A DNA stretch of 64,000 nucleotides from Lethocerus indicus (Eukaryota > Arthropoda > Insecta > Hemiptera > Belostomatidae). The stretch spans positions 6,413,575 through 6,477,574 of the forward strand of contig JACDQD010000005.1 in assembly GCA_019843655.1 (NCBI GenBank), read 5' to 3'. Below the pieces are notes generated by a model. That model was not told where the DNA came from and searched no databases. It was given only the letters and a program-made list of their open reading frames with translations. Position 1 is the stretch's first letter, and every line of letters starts with the position of its first letter. The translations under genes and the position numbers were made by a program. Shown here in pieces: positions 1 through 11,940 of the stretch.

Positions 1-3000
1 TTCGAATTACGAACGTTTCCCAATTATCGTTATTGGCAGTTGCCGATAAAGGATTTCTCGTTAATGGACTCGGCGCAATAAAATCTCAAATATCTTTCAA
101 TACATACGATGCATAAAGGGATAATAATTTAATCCGAACAAAATTGTGAACCTATTCACTACCACAAAATCGTTTAAATTCAAAATTGTGATGAAATTTC
201 TATCATAATTAAAAAATTCTTTTGGATTTTTTATTATTACTAATTACAGTATTGTACTCGTATATTAGGACATACTAACAAAAAGTTTTATACGGAGTTT
301 TCAACCGTATAGGTGAAAATATCTTTTGCAAATATCTCCTCTAAAATTGACTTCAAGATTGTTAAATGTTTCATTAAAAATAACCGTAGTAATTAAAACT
401 GTTATGCAGTATTGTTTGTAATAGCTCCGGAACACTAAAATTCGTCGATTTTTGCCTATAGAACTAATTCCCGATAGAGTGTCACCGCACTCAATAAATG
501 TGGTTAATTAATAATTATAACCGGATTGCGGGATAAGGAGAAATAAATTGAAGGGCAAACAGATGCCTTGTAGAACAGGGACTCGACATGGAAATTGATG
601 ACTGTCCTTCCCCAACCGCCCAACCCCCGTCGGCCGATCTCATCCCCCTCCTCTTCGTGGTCCAACGAGGTTTGTTCCGGTAAAATAAAAATAAGCGACA
701 CCCAGAAAGGAGTGTGCAGTTGGGGTGAGAAGAAGGGGAGAAGAGGGAGAGGTTCGAGAGGGAGGGAGGGAGCGATGGAGGGAGGGGGTACCGCGAATCC
801 GTTTAGCCGAGTCGCTGCTCCGTCTTGGCTCTAAGAATTGGTAAACAGGTGAGAGGAGGTGTAGACAGACAGATTTGACAAAGGTTTACTCCTCCCCTAC
901 CTTTATATCCCATCTCGTCGCCCTTTCCCGTCACTCCTCTTACTTCCGACTCGATTTTCTCACTAAACAAGCAGATTTTCTTTACCGTTCCCCCGTAATA
1001 TAATGCCGTTTACGAGCTATCGACGTTTCCCTACCTACTGGAAATCGGTTCTAAAACGAACATTCTTTATTGTATATAATAGAAACGAACGAATTATTTT
1101 TTTCGTAATTAAATTTACGTTTCGATGCGTATATGCCGAAGTAGCTTTAGGTCTTTAAGAAATATGTATGTAAGTGTAAATTTCCAATAACGACTTACCT
1201 GTCCTCCTTACTGGTAAAATTATTGATATAAATATTGCCTCGTTTCAGCGGTAAATCTAACCATCCCCTCGCTCAAGTAAGTCAAATGACCGAGGCTTTA
1301 GTAGACGACATGGATAGATATGCATTTAAACTGGATTCCTTTGAGGTTCCATTTTAGGGTTCTTCTTTTTTGTCCTAACTTTTAATTTTATTAATTCTAA
1401 AGAAACATTCTCTATACTGCGGCCCTTAAAAAAATTTTTAAAAATTAAATTTGATTACTATTTGTTTCCCAGTACCCAAAATTTAAGTTTTTAAACTCTG
1501 GTGTCGTGGCATTTTCAAAATTACTGTCACGAATAACATCTAAAAGTTTCTCTTCCGTCTAAATATATTAGGCTAAGAATCGGATAATCACGACGGTATA
1601 CCAAACATGTTGTTACGTGATGGTTACGTGGGCAGTTTCGTGTAGGACATTGATTCCAGTTGAGAGTCGGTTGCTCTGGTAAAAATTCTGGTAGTTGACC
1701 ACCGGCCATGCAACAGACGGGCGCTTCCCGTTGTTGATAGGCGTCTATTTGGTTACGTATGCAAATCCTCGGAATCGAGCCGATCAAAATATTCCGGCCC
1801 CTTTCACTGTCGGACACAAATAAAAACGTCTGTAAGCCGGCCGCTTTATTCGTTAACGCTAATTTATTGGGCCGATTCACAGCCGCCTTTTTGACCGGGC
1901 ACGGCGTAGGAGAAAAGGACCAGGGAGTGGAGAGGCATCCTTCCCTATTCACGCTCCGTTAGGCCCCGGAGGTACAACGTTGGGCGTCTCTTCGAATAAA
2001 GAGGTACTTAAAATACTTAGATACTTACGGAAGGTACATTATATACGCCCGGGAGAGGCTTATGACCCTCATAAGAGAGAGCACACGCTGTAATCTGGCA
2101 GAAAGACAGCTTCCAGTCCTAAGGGCCGGGAGATTATTGTAAGTTTGAATAGGGGTTTAGCCCGAGTCGGAGCTCTCGGGTGCTTCCCTTTTAAAGCGGT
2201 ACGCGAGGTTCGATAATATTCCTATATCTGGGACAATTTTAAAAGCGTAGATAAATAACTGAATTTATTTTCGCCCCTAAATAGGAGTCGAATTAGACGG
2301 GGGAAGAAGAGGATTAAATTACGAGGAGGAGGCCGAGCTGTAATAATCATGAGGATTAATAGCCGCGGGCTGCCGTGAAGGATGAAATCCGAAAAGGTAT
2401 TCGGACGCTCACCTTCTAAGTTTAATCGCTTCACGTCTGGAATATTATACAAAATAGTCGAATGCTTGAAAATCATAAATGGTTATTTTTTATGTGTCCC
2501 AGTATAACGTGTATGCTACGGGCAATTACACCTTTGGCGATAATTTTCCTGGATTATTCCAACAGTTTGGCCCGAACACGCATCGGTTTAAATTCTTGTC
2601 TTCGCTCTCCTTGCCGTGTTTCTACGGTATAAATGATAATGACGGTTGTGGGGTTTGAGGGGGGGAACAAAGACTGCATAATACCGGCTCATCGCACGGG
2701 TGGTATTATCACTCTTTTTTACACACTGGTACAGCCCTAAAGCCTATAATTTAATATTTATACCCGACTGGTTCCATTCAGAACACACTTTGAACAAACC
2801 CAATCTCGACTCGTTACATTACCCGTTCGTGGGAGGAAAAAAAAGTCCAAATAGAAGAGGAAATATTTCTGTCCTTTTTCTTCACAGGCGGTACCACGAA
2901 CGGTCTGTTATATACATATTCAATCAGATACTTAACGCATGCTGTATCAGCAGAATGCTATCCTATTTTCCTCCGAAATACCGGGTTGTCGGATAACAAC

Positions 3001-4402
3001 CGAGGCTCCGGTTTCGGAGCTTCTGGAATAGGCTCCTCCTTTTAAGGCTGCACCCCTTCCGTTTGAACTGCGATAAATAAATAGAAGGAATCTCATTAAA
3101 GGGGACTTGGCAAATCGAGCGACTCGTTTTACTTTGAATGAAGGCGCCTAGGTTCTCTATTTCTAGCCTACATTTCCCAAAGTGGGAAACTTAATATTTT
3201 CCAATTTAAAATGACAACGGAAACTGTCAAGTCGGTAATCATAGCTGTACCACCGTGATCGTGACGTTTTAAACAATTGTGTTATTTTGAAACGTTGCGT
3301 TCATAACTTGAAAATTTTATTAAGGTTTAAGGAAAAATATATTAATGATATTAGCTGAAATTATTCGATTTCGTAGTGCTAGTGTTATGTTAAACATTTT
3401 AAACCGTTTATTTTTTGAGAATTAGAGCGTAGAGCAGCCGCCCGCCACGTCCGCGTATGCCGAAAGGTATTTAAGGGGCACCGTCGCCCCTAGATAACAT
3501 GGGCTCTGGCGTCGCGCCAGAGTAATTACGATTCAAAGCGGCTATCCGGAAGGAATGTCTATAATTCATTTGATAATATTTTCGAGCCCGGATTCTCGTG
3601 GGGGAGACGGTTGAAAAAAAACTGTCCCGCGGGTAGCTAGCTGTTGAAACGGGGTTCAGTTAATCGACTCCGATGTATACCATCGGGCCCGACCGAAGGC
3701 AAGATAATTGGTTGGTACTGGAAGTGTCGTCAGCGAATCTGCGTCAGATTCAACCCCACCGTCGGGGGAGGGACGTTCGGTTTTCGGGGGTGGACCGGGG
3801 CTGTGCGTCACTCGTTGAGGGTGTCATGCCCCCTCTTACCCTTCACCCCATGCCCAACAATCTGTTCTCGACACGAAGCCCCCTGTCGACCCAGTTTAAA
3901 ATTTCGAATTTCATAAGCACCTTGGGGTATCATCGAGGTGGCCCTTTTGTCGGCAGATATCGAATCTCAAGCGCAGCAACCGACCAAGTGACAGCTTCAA
4001 ACTTCCCGCCAACTGATATTATCTAAAACACGTCTGGCCGTGTAACTCGATGACGTGTTAAAATGTAACCGACCGAGTTATCTGATGTATAAAAAGTATT
4101 GTAAGCGCACAATTTTCGAGAGTGTACAAACTTCGATTAGTTCATAGGACATCTGAGTATCGGTTTCAGACTCTTATTCAGAGACAGGTTATGATTTTCT
4201 TCCTACACTATACTAATGTCAAACAGCAAATAATTTGACCATTTCTTTAGATAGTTAACAACTTCAATAGTATACTGATTTAATAAAATTGTCAATATAC
4301 AATTTTATCCCGTCTGCAGTTTTTTTAACTATATTTATTGTACAATCAACTATATGCCAGTTATAGGTACAATTGCGGTTTGTTTGATTAGTTTCACTTG
4401 TT
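1..4402. other. Non-coding stretch, no supported gene
   Basis: No gene can be supported here. A 141-codon minus-strand frame at 1527-1952 contains several cysteines but has no visible splice sites, family motif or neighbouring exon. Two short GC-rich hairpins lie at 3474-3491 and 3505-3523. The rest is AT-rich DNA with scattered GC patches and no recognised repeat. Confidence 0.5.
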
Positions 4403-4800
4403 TCACTCGATAAAGACGCCATCCAGTGATGGTACTTTGGATGTATCCGGCCTAGTCTCTATGCCAGTGGCGTTTAAGTAATGGACGATGGGTTTGGATG
4501 TGGAGAGGCGGGACTTTTTAAGACGAAGGACTTTTGACTTTTGGATGCGAGCGATGTTGGATTTCTTGGCGGAACCCCATAGTTCTATTCCGTATGTCCA
4601 TGTCGGTTTTAGTATAGTTTTATATATCCGTCAGTTTGTTGGCTATTGTAAGTTTTGATGTCCTTTTCAAAAGAGGTCTCAACAGTCCAAATTTGCGATT
4701 TAGATCTGTTCTTTTCAGTCGGGTATGGGGATTCCACGTGAGTCGTTTGTCTATATAGAGCCCAAGGTGTTGGGTGGGGATAGGAGTACTGTTAAATAGA
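4403..4800 (-). mobile_element. Jockey-like non-LTR retrotransposon, reverse transcriptase 3' fragment
   Basis: On the minus strand this reads as the end of a Jockey-clade reverse transcriptase and the segment after it. From about 4770 downwards I read HLGLYIDKRLTWNPHTRLKR, then NRKFGLLRPLLKRTSKLT, and after one frameshift near 4625-4630 the segment YKTILKPTWTYGIELWG, followed by SAKKSNIARIQKS. The LGLxID..LTW block and the YKTILKP.WTYGI.LWG block are typical of Jockey-type elements. The upstream endonuclease and the main catalytic RT part are absent, so this is a 5'-truncated dead copy. Pieces of the same family occur at 11815-11940, 17885-18045 and 58126-58235. Clade assignment rests on motif recall, not on a search. 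Confidence 0.8.
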
Positions 4801-5694
4801 ACAGGAGGGCACCGTCTGCGTTAAAGTATTTTTACAGAACTATTACGTTCCACTAGAATTTTCTTATTCAAGAATGAAAAATTAATTAAAATTACAAGAA
4901 ATCTAGAAATGAGTATAGATTCTTTACATATGCACACATGCTTTACAGTACATGCGTAGGTTAAAAGCGATAGTGATATTAAAACATACACGATATTGAT
5001 GCAATCCAATGGAGCTTTGTCTCTCGCGTGGTCCATTCACTTCTTGCGGAGGGTGAGCTCGGGTGACACGGAGCCTGCGACACTGATCGATGAACGGCGG
5101 CGAAGTCACAGGACGACTTACTAAAGCCGGAAGAAAGTGTGTAAAAGTCAGTGTAATAACTCGGGCGATTTCCGGGGTGTCATGCGAGAGTGATGAGTGA
5201 TGCGTTCTGGGGTGTAGGAGAGATTTAAGGAATTGTTGACCGGATTTTTTTTTAGAATTCCGGGTTACTATCGTCCGTATAACCCGTCCCTCTACGCGTG
5301 ATAATTTGAGGACAATCCGAGCCCAAAACATCGATTGTGTTAAGATTATACGGCTGTGTTAGTTGGGAGGTTGAGACGCGGGCCGGCGATCGGAGTGCGG
5401 GGCCCGATAACGAGCGCCCCTATCTGTTGATCGTGCACAGACACCCTATCAACCCCTTCGAGTCATTTATATGGGAGGCCCGTATCGGCGGAGACGGAGA
5501 CTACCCGGAGATATCTCTGTGGGGGGTTGGAGGGGGCGGCAACTTGAGGAGGGATGGCGGGAAGCCGCGCTAGTCGAGTAAATCCTGTATCACATGCTAA
5601 TTGGGTAGTACCGCGTAAGTGTGCCCCCCCCCCTACCCTGATTTATACACAAGGCAATAACTTATTAGTCGGGGCAGGCACCCCTCACTACTCC

Positions 5695-5752
<58 letters not shown>

Positions 5753-8700
5753 CATCCGCCACGCCCCTGGAATACCAATATATCAAGACCCACACCCGGT
5801 CTAAGATCCACATTCTGCCGCACATCCCCTCCTTATATATCGTGATTTATGCTGAATTATATATATCTGTCCACGTGCGACCGTATACATATACGAAGTA
5901 AGCGGCAAATGACTGCTGGGATAATAGTCAGTTCATTAAGTTGATGGTCTCAATCGAGTCACTCTCTCCCACCGATTTTAGAATCATTAATCTGTTCTCT
6001 ATTAATGGGTTTCCTCGATCGATGTTATCGGCTGTGTCGTGGTCAGGGCAATAAAGAAGCTCCTGAGAGATGGATAATGGCCCGTAATGTACAGATAACT
6101 ACAATTTCCTGTTCTAGAAACGGCTACGATTGTTCGATTTGTGATAAAAATCTTTTTTTAAGGGATGCAATTTATTACCGATATATCTTCGCGCGTGACT
6201 GACTGTTCATGAAGAAAAGATCTTTCCTTTAGATTCAACCGATAACGCAACCCCCCCCCGAACAAGAAAATTCGCAGCTTTTCAGCCAACTCGTCTCTGG
6301 TAATAATAATTTACTGTTTATTTTCTGAAAATAATTTTACATAATAATACAATTTCCTCCTAGAATTTCAGCAATGTGTTGACCGTTCGTGTATAGAAGA
6401 TTAGTAGTGGTGGAGGCCGCTGAAATAGATTCCCCGTTTGAAGAATGGCCTTGGGTCTGGATAGATAAAAGCAAGACCCGGGGCGAGGCGACTTGCTATC
6501 GCGAATTCTCGAATCGACAGAAACCCGTTCAGCCGCCACCCGTCCTCCTATTTTATATTGCAAACATACTTTATTTAAAAAAAAAAAAAAAAACAGAAAA
6601 GATATATTCCTCGGGTTTCGATTTATCGAAGCCCTTATCTCGGGCTGCCCTCCTTTTGTATGTTAATCCCGGGGTCCGTCGTCCTTCCCACCCCCAGGGC
6701 GACATTTCTGCCGAGGGAAAATAAGAGGGATACAACTCCCCTTCCATACCCCAGGGGCAATCTCACCTGCGGGATTGTCACCCGTTGACAAGTTTGCTCC
6801 AAATAAAGAGGCGGGAGACAATTTTTCAGCGCTATCCTTTTTCACGTTGATACATTTTAAAAATGGGGGAAAAAAGATACTTTGCCAGAGTACGCCGACA
6901 ACATAATACTGCTTGCCACCTCCTCAGAGTTGCCACCGGTAGCGTTCGGTATCGATTGCACATTTTGTATCCGAAACTGATATTATTATCACTACTATTA
7001 TATAGATATTAGTCAGTAGATATATCTAATGGATTTAACTAATAGAAATAGACAACAGATACTGTCCTGGACGTGGACAATACAAGTGAAGTAAGTGATA
7101 GAATTGAACTGGAAGTGTTTTTCGAGTGTAAAAGCATTTTTAAACGTAAACATTACCAGAATGTTTGTGCAATTAGAAGAGGCGAAAATCATGACGGCCA
7201 TAGGTTGACGCGGAGGGTTAGAACGCCCAATACGGTTTAGGATAGCGGGCCACTTTATCAGGTCGAAACCTGCAGCCGGCCAGATAGGGCCCGGTGGCCG
7301 GCCCGTGGGGAATTTTTGTTTACACTCGGTTTTGTTCAGGTGGCCCTGCAGGGCTTATCTCCCCGACAACAGTTATCCTCCCCAGGGTGGCCAACGGCTG
7401 AAATTCCCTGAATTATGCTCTCGAAACCCCCTCAACACCCCACAACACCAGCAAACCCTGCCCGACGCTGCAATTCGTGTTTCAACGTTTGGACTTCCCA
7501 TTAGGGGTCGAATTTATGGTCGGTAAAGTTTCGGTCTGAGATATTTATACAGGGCGTTTAAACATCGGAGGGGGGGATTTTAAATTGTTTAATTTCCACT
7601 ACAAGTATGAATGTATTGTTTTCTATAAGTGACTTCAATAGCTATTCGATTTTCGCTTATCTGTTGGAACGACTTGGAACTTTGGATGTGAAATCCCCAA
7701 AATAATATTTTTATGTGCTAATAGAGTCAAACTTTAGTGTTCTGGTTTCCTTTAAGCGAACTTTGAGCCACTTCTCGAATTTGTATCGGGCCTACTGATG
7801 ACTGTTAATGGAAACGTTCATACACGAAATAGTCCAAATTAATTAATAGCATTATACCTTTCAGGGTTCAAATAATCACGAGTGAAAGAGGGCGGTGTGG
7901 GAGGGCTTAATAAGTAAATGAGGGGAAATTGAGAGCCGCTTAGTTGCGGTCTTTGACACCTGGAGAACAAAGTCGGAATTTTCCGATGCGGCCTACCGCC
8001 GTCGGAAAACCCAATTATCCTGTTGGTCTCGGCCATTTAATCCGGCCCGAAAATATAACCGCCGTTTAAAAGGGCGGCTAGCGGTGCCTTATATGAGGCC
8101 TGGAGGGATGGAGGCGAGTACTAATCTAGTCGGCTGGGGGCTGTTACTAGTTAGTGGCGATGGTACACACTCTAATTCCGGCGTTAAATCTGATTTATCG
8201 CGTCTGGGCGGCCTCTCTGTTCTACACAGGTACTAGCCGCGGCGACAACTTGTTCCGCCAAATTGCCCGCATTTTGAATTATCGGCTCCTCCCCACGGCC
8301 GACAACATGCCCGGCCCAATTACATAAAACAACATTCTATATGAATACGGTAATTTCCCACCGAGGCCCATTGCCCTGTTCTAATTGGAACGAGTCTTTT
8401 TTTTTCCGGTCTTCGGAACCGGTTTCGCTACACCGAGCGAGTAAGTGGACTAATGCGAAGCGACATAAATATAAGGACCGGGAGTACAAATGTGTTCGGG
8501 TCGTTTAATAAATGAATACATTTATATAAGGCGACGGATGACGAAATGGACGCCTTCTGAATTATTACGGAATACTGCCGACGGCCTCTCCGGTTCAAAG
8601 GACGTAAAACCGATTAAAATAAAAAATATAAATTCTGAGAACATTCCTGGAAGAATCCCTTTTCGGGTCCTTGATATAATTGGGAGTAGGGCGGTACGGA

Positions 8701-9690
8701 GCCCATATTAAGCGCAAGTCATTGTCTAAGTTCTAAGTCATTCCTGTGTTACTGTTTGTAATTCATCTGCTAAACGTTTAACCTGTATTTATAACATTGC
8801 CTATTATTAATTGTATATAATATTATTGAAACGGGTTAATGAGCCTAAAGCCGTAATACTTTTTCAGTTCATCTAGCTGGCGCTTTTGCAATTTTTTCCA
8901 CTCTTTATGACGCTATTCTAATTCTCTCTCTTCTCTCGGTGGTGTGGTGGTCCAGTGTCCCGTGTATATTAATAAAGAGTGGCGCCCCGTGGACGCGGTC
9001 GGGCATTAAGCCGGGGTCCGGGGGCGGGGGCAGCTTGTTTTTTCCAAACCCCCCCCCCCCCCGACCCTCGATTCCGGGGGCGATGTTTAACATTATAAAA
9101 GCGCCCCACTAGGCTAATTCCTTCTGGATTATTAACCCCGAAACGCGATGAAATTTCAACCCCTTGATTTTAATATCAGTTTGGGGCGAGGAGGAAAAAA
9201 AAGCCGGTAGCCGGCGCCGGGTTTTTCTTTTTTTTCTTTTTTTTTTAGACTGACTCGGCGGAACAAAAATAAACAGAGGAATTGAAATGATTGCCCGTAA
9301 CCGGACGGAGTCAAACGGGAGGGTGAAAAGGCGAGATAAGTTTTAAGCTGAAACACTAAGCGCGTTTAGATTGGGAGAAAACACAGATTTGGCCATAGAT
9401 GGTCAATGACTAATTTGACAGTATTTCGAGTGTGTACTGGAGCAATTTGAAAGCTATTAACTTTTAATTTCTAACGAGAGGCCCATTATCGTGTGATGGA
9501 CGGTCGATGATTCGCATTAATGTTTATCCCGAGGGGTCATATCGCACGTTTCGCTTGTGAAAGTTACTGCAGCGGCACATCACTCCGCGTCGAAGTATTA
9601 CTCAATTACACGCTGTTACCGTCCGCAGTCCGCAGTGACGCTGATGCCTCGCTTGAAAAAAATTACACACTACGTATTACTCAGTCCCTT
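4801..9690. other. Non-coding stretch with GC-rich patches
   Basis: No gene can be supported. The stretch holds an AG microsatellite (listed separately), poly-C runs at 5624-5633, 6251-6259 and 9049-9062, and a poly-A run near 6570-6584. Short open frames overlap on both strands and carry no recognised domain, so I treat them as chance. Confidence 0.5.
5699..5752. repeat. (AG)n microsatellite
   Basis: A nearly perfect AG dinucleotide run of about 23 units, with one interruption (AGAGGAGAGAG) at its right end. Confidence 0.95.
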
Positions 9691-9754
9691 CTGGAGACAG
9701 AAACCCACGAAATCTACGATATTCCAACCCGTCGCAGACCACAAAACGGGTATG
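9691..9754 (-). repeat. Fragment of hairpin element family Q (copy Q5)
   Basis: The reverse complement matches the left arm of the family Q copies at 43126 and 26418: the outer stretch containing TTTTGTGGTCTGCGA, then GGTTGGAAT, then the TTTCTGTCTCC start of the arm. Only one arm end remains. This is the most distant copy from the peptide cluster on the left side. Confidence 0.65.
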
Positions 9755-11404
9755 TTAAACAAATTGTTTAGAAATTACAAATAAAATGAACCTAGGATCA
9801 CAGTATACGAATACTGTTCTAAAACATGTCGATTGATCCAGTAAAGGCATTTATATCTAAATTCTCGGTTGATTTAATTGAATTGAGTGTTTTACATAAG
9901 GACAAACAAATATTTTCACTTAACGGGCGTCAAACGTTATCTAGGCAAGGTTACACTCACCACTGATTAAATATGGCATATAGGTTTTAAAACGTGGAGA
10001 GACAAATTCGTTGATTTGCGATTCAAATATCCCCACTAGCGGCTTTCAAGTGGTATGATAGAACTGGGATAGGGCGGCGGTATAGGTCCTCGGGAAGACA
10101 TAATTCCGGCTTCGCCTCGGACCTGAGGCCTTGAAAACGGCAGTCGAAACTAATGAGATGTAGCCGAATCCCCGGGAGAGGGTACCTGGGGGCGGTATAA
10201 ATCAGGTTTAATACGAGGGATTAGGGGGCGTCCCATTAGGCGTCGGACTAATGCCGCCGCAACCCCCGCTAATGCCCTTTTGTGCGGATCGACTTCTGCG
10301 CCGGTACCTCTCCTCCTCCCAAACCCGACCGTGCACTGGTACGTAAGTACGCAAAGAGTATAAATTCAGATTAGGGGCGATAAATATCGGGATGTCGAAT
10401 TAATTTTGGGTGTTTTGTGTTGGGGGTGTGGGCTCCAAAACGCGGCTCGGCCCCCGCAATTTGTGATACTTCGATTCGGATTTATCGCCTGCGCTTCGGC
10501 CTAAATCCGTTCTAAAACCGAAGTGGTTCGACCCGATCGCCGAATAATAAAGGAATTTAAAACAATCCGGTATGCATGATTCCTAACCTCGGCCCAGTTC
10601 GTGGGTCACACATATAGACAGAAATTAGATATAGTTAATTATTTTGGAAGACTATGAAAACATGTATTTTTAAAAAATTCGGCTGTAGAAATTGATCCAT
10701 TTTTAAATAATTAGTAGCATTTGAGAGGCGGTTCAAATAGACACAGTATATTGTGCCAGAAAACGTCGCATAAACGGAATGTATCGTCGACAGTATTGGA
10801 GTTATTGACCTTACAGAAAAAAAAGAGTGGGGGGGGGATGGATTCTAATGCAATGCACGAATTTCCTCGTGAAATATTCAGAATATATCCCTAGCGACGG
10901 TATTCGGTGGGGGGGGGTTAAATAGGCTAGCGTGAGAAGGTACACGCTTAATGGCTGTGCAGGTACTAATTTCCGTTGCTGTGGGGTTTCGAATTACAAT
11001 ACGATTGGCGTGTCGCGGCCGAAATTTCGACAGCGTCGTCGCGTTCTGCAGTTTTACAGGAGGCTTTGAAAATACCGATGTGTCCGCCCTTTAATATTGA
11101 AACGGGCTGGGTTATCGCCGCGGGGTGGATGCCTCCACTATTATTTATTATTTGGTCGAACGTCGAATTTATTCGTGCGCTGTGAAATCGGGGATTTGGC
11201 AACGTTTCAGTCCTATCTTCGGAGTACGGGGAATAATTCTGCAATCGAACGTCCAATATATCGAACCCAGAAGAGCTGGGGCCATGCTCGGAATTACCGA
11301 AACAAAAATTGCTTTTAATAAACTTGATTTCTGCTGATTAGAATGAGGCGGGAAAGAACCAGGATTTTTACCATAACTGTTCCAAACATTCCGGTGGGGG
11401 AGAA
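9755..11404. other. Non-coding stretch
   Basis: No gene seen. It contains two poly-G runs at 10829-10837 and 10909-10917. Overlapping short frames at 10966-11337 occur on both strands and have no recognisable product. Confidence 0.5.
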
Positions 11405-11633
11405 TTAACCCTTTATAGGCCGAATTTTTATTTTAAATTAAAAATAATGGGGGAAAGAAAAATCAGCAATTATAAACCTATATATGCAAATGAAAAAATT
11501 GATATTGGTTGTCTTCATAACGTTATAGGATTACGATTTATGCACCATCTCACGAAAAAAGCTATAGTTATTTGGTAAAATCTCGATAAATTGAAATGTG
11601 AACTGAAAGTTACAAGGGCCCATAGAGGGTTAA
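11405..11633 (+). mobile_element. TTAA-flanked miniature element, piggyBac-like (copy P1)
   Basis: A 229-bp element bounded by TTAA on both sides, with terminal inverted repeats of the form CCCTCTATGGGCC (left end here CCCTTTATAGGCC, right end GGCCCATAGAGGG). TTAA target duplications with ends starting CCC are the hallmark of piggyBac transposons. At this size the element is non-autonomous. It matches copies at 21508, 44201, 57788 and 59176 nearly end to end. It keeps the uninterrupted CCTATATATGCAAATG site that is split by a second element in copy P2. The repeated antisense frame through the copies follows from shared DNA and is not treated as a gene. Confidence 0.85.
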
Positions 11634-11814
11634 GGCGGTCTCGGTTATGGCTTTGTAGATTGTGATTGTGGGTCAATTTTGAAGCCCTAATTTTTGGGTT
11701 AAAATGATTCATTCCAGTCGGGTATGGAGATTTACCGTGTACTGGGTCATATTATACTGTTTATTTTTTCATTTTATATTGAATTTATTCGCAAAATCGC
11801 GCTTCCTTAAATTC

Positions 11815-11940
11815 CACTCCCGCCTCTCTCCACATCCAAATCCACTGGTTCAGTCCCTTTCCTCTTTACCCATCCATTATCCCCCCCGCGTCGGCTTAAA
11901 CGCCACTGTCCTAGAGACTTTCTGTAGGCCGGATACAGGT
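11815..11940 (+). mobile_element. Jockey-like retrotransposon relic, C-terminal piece
   Basis: The plus strand matches the reverse complement of about 4440-4510: CCCGCCTCTCTCCACATCC, then CATCCATTAT, then GGCTTAAACGCCACTG, then GAGACTTTCTGTAGGCCGG. This is the same retrotransposon family in opposite orientation, with small insertions and deletions. A shorter possible match (CAGTCGGGTATGGAGATT) lies at about 11716-11735. Confidence 0.6.

Noticed and set aside
11515..11712. Minus-strand frame with NPLW...VTFSSHFNLSRFYQ, repeated at 21.5, 44.3 and 57.9 kb
   Set aside because: The similarity comes from the shared TTAA-flanked element. The frame starts or ends in unrelated flank in each copy and varies in length, so it is not a conserved gene.
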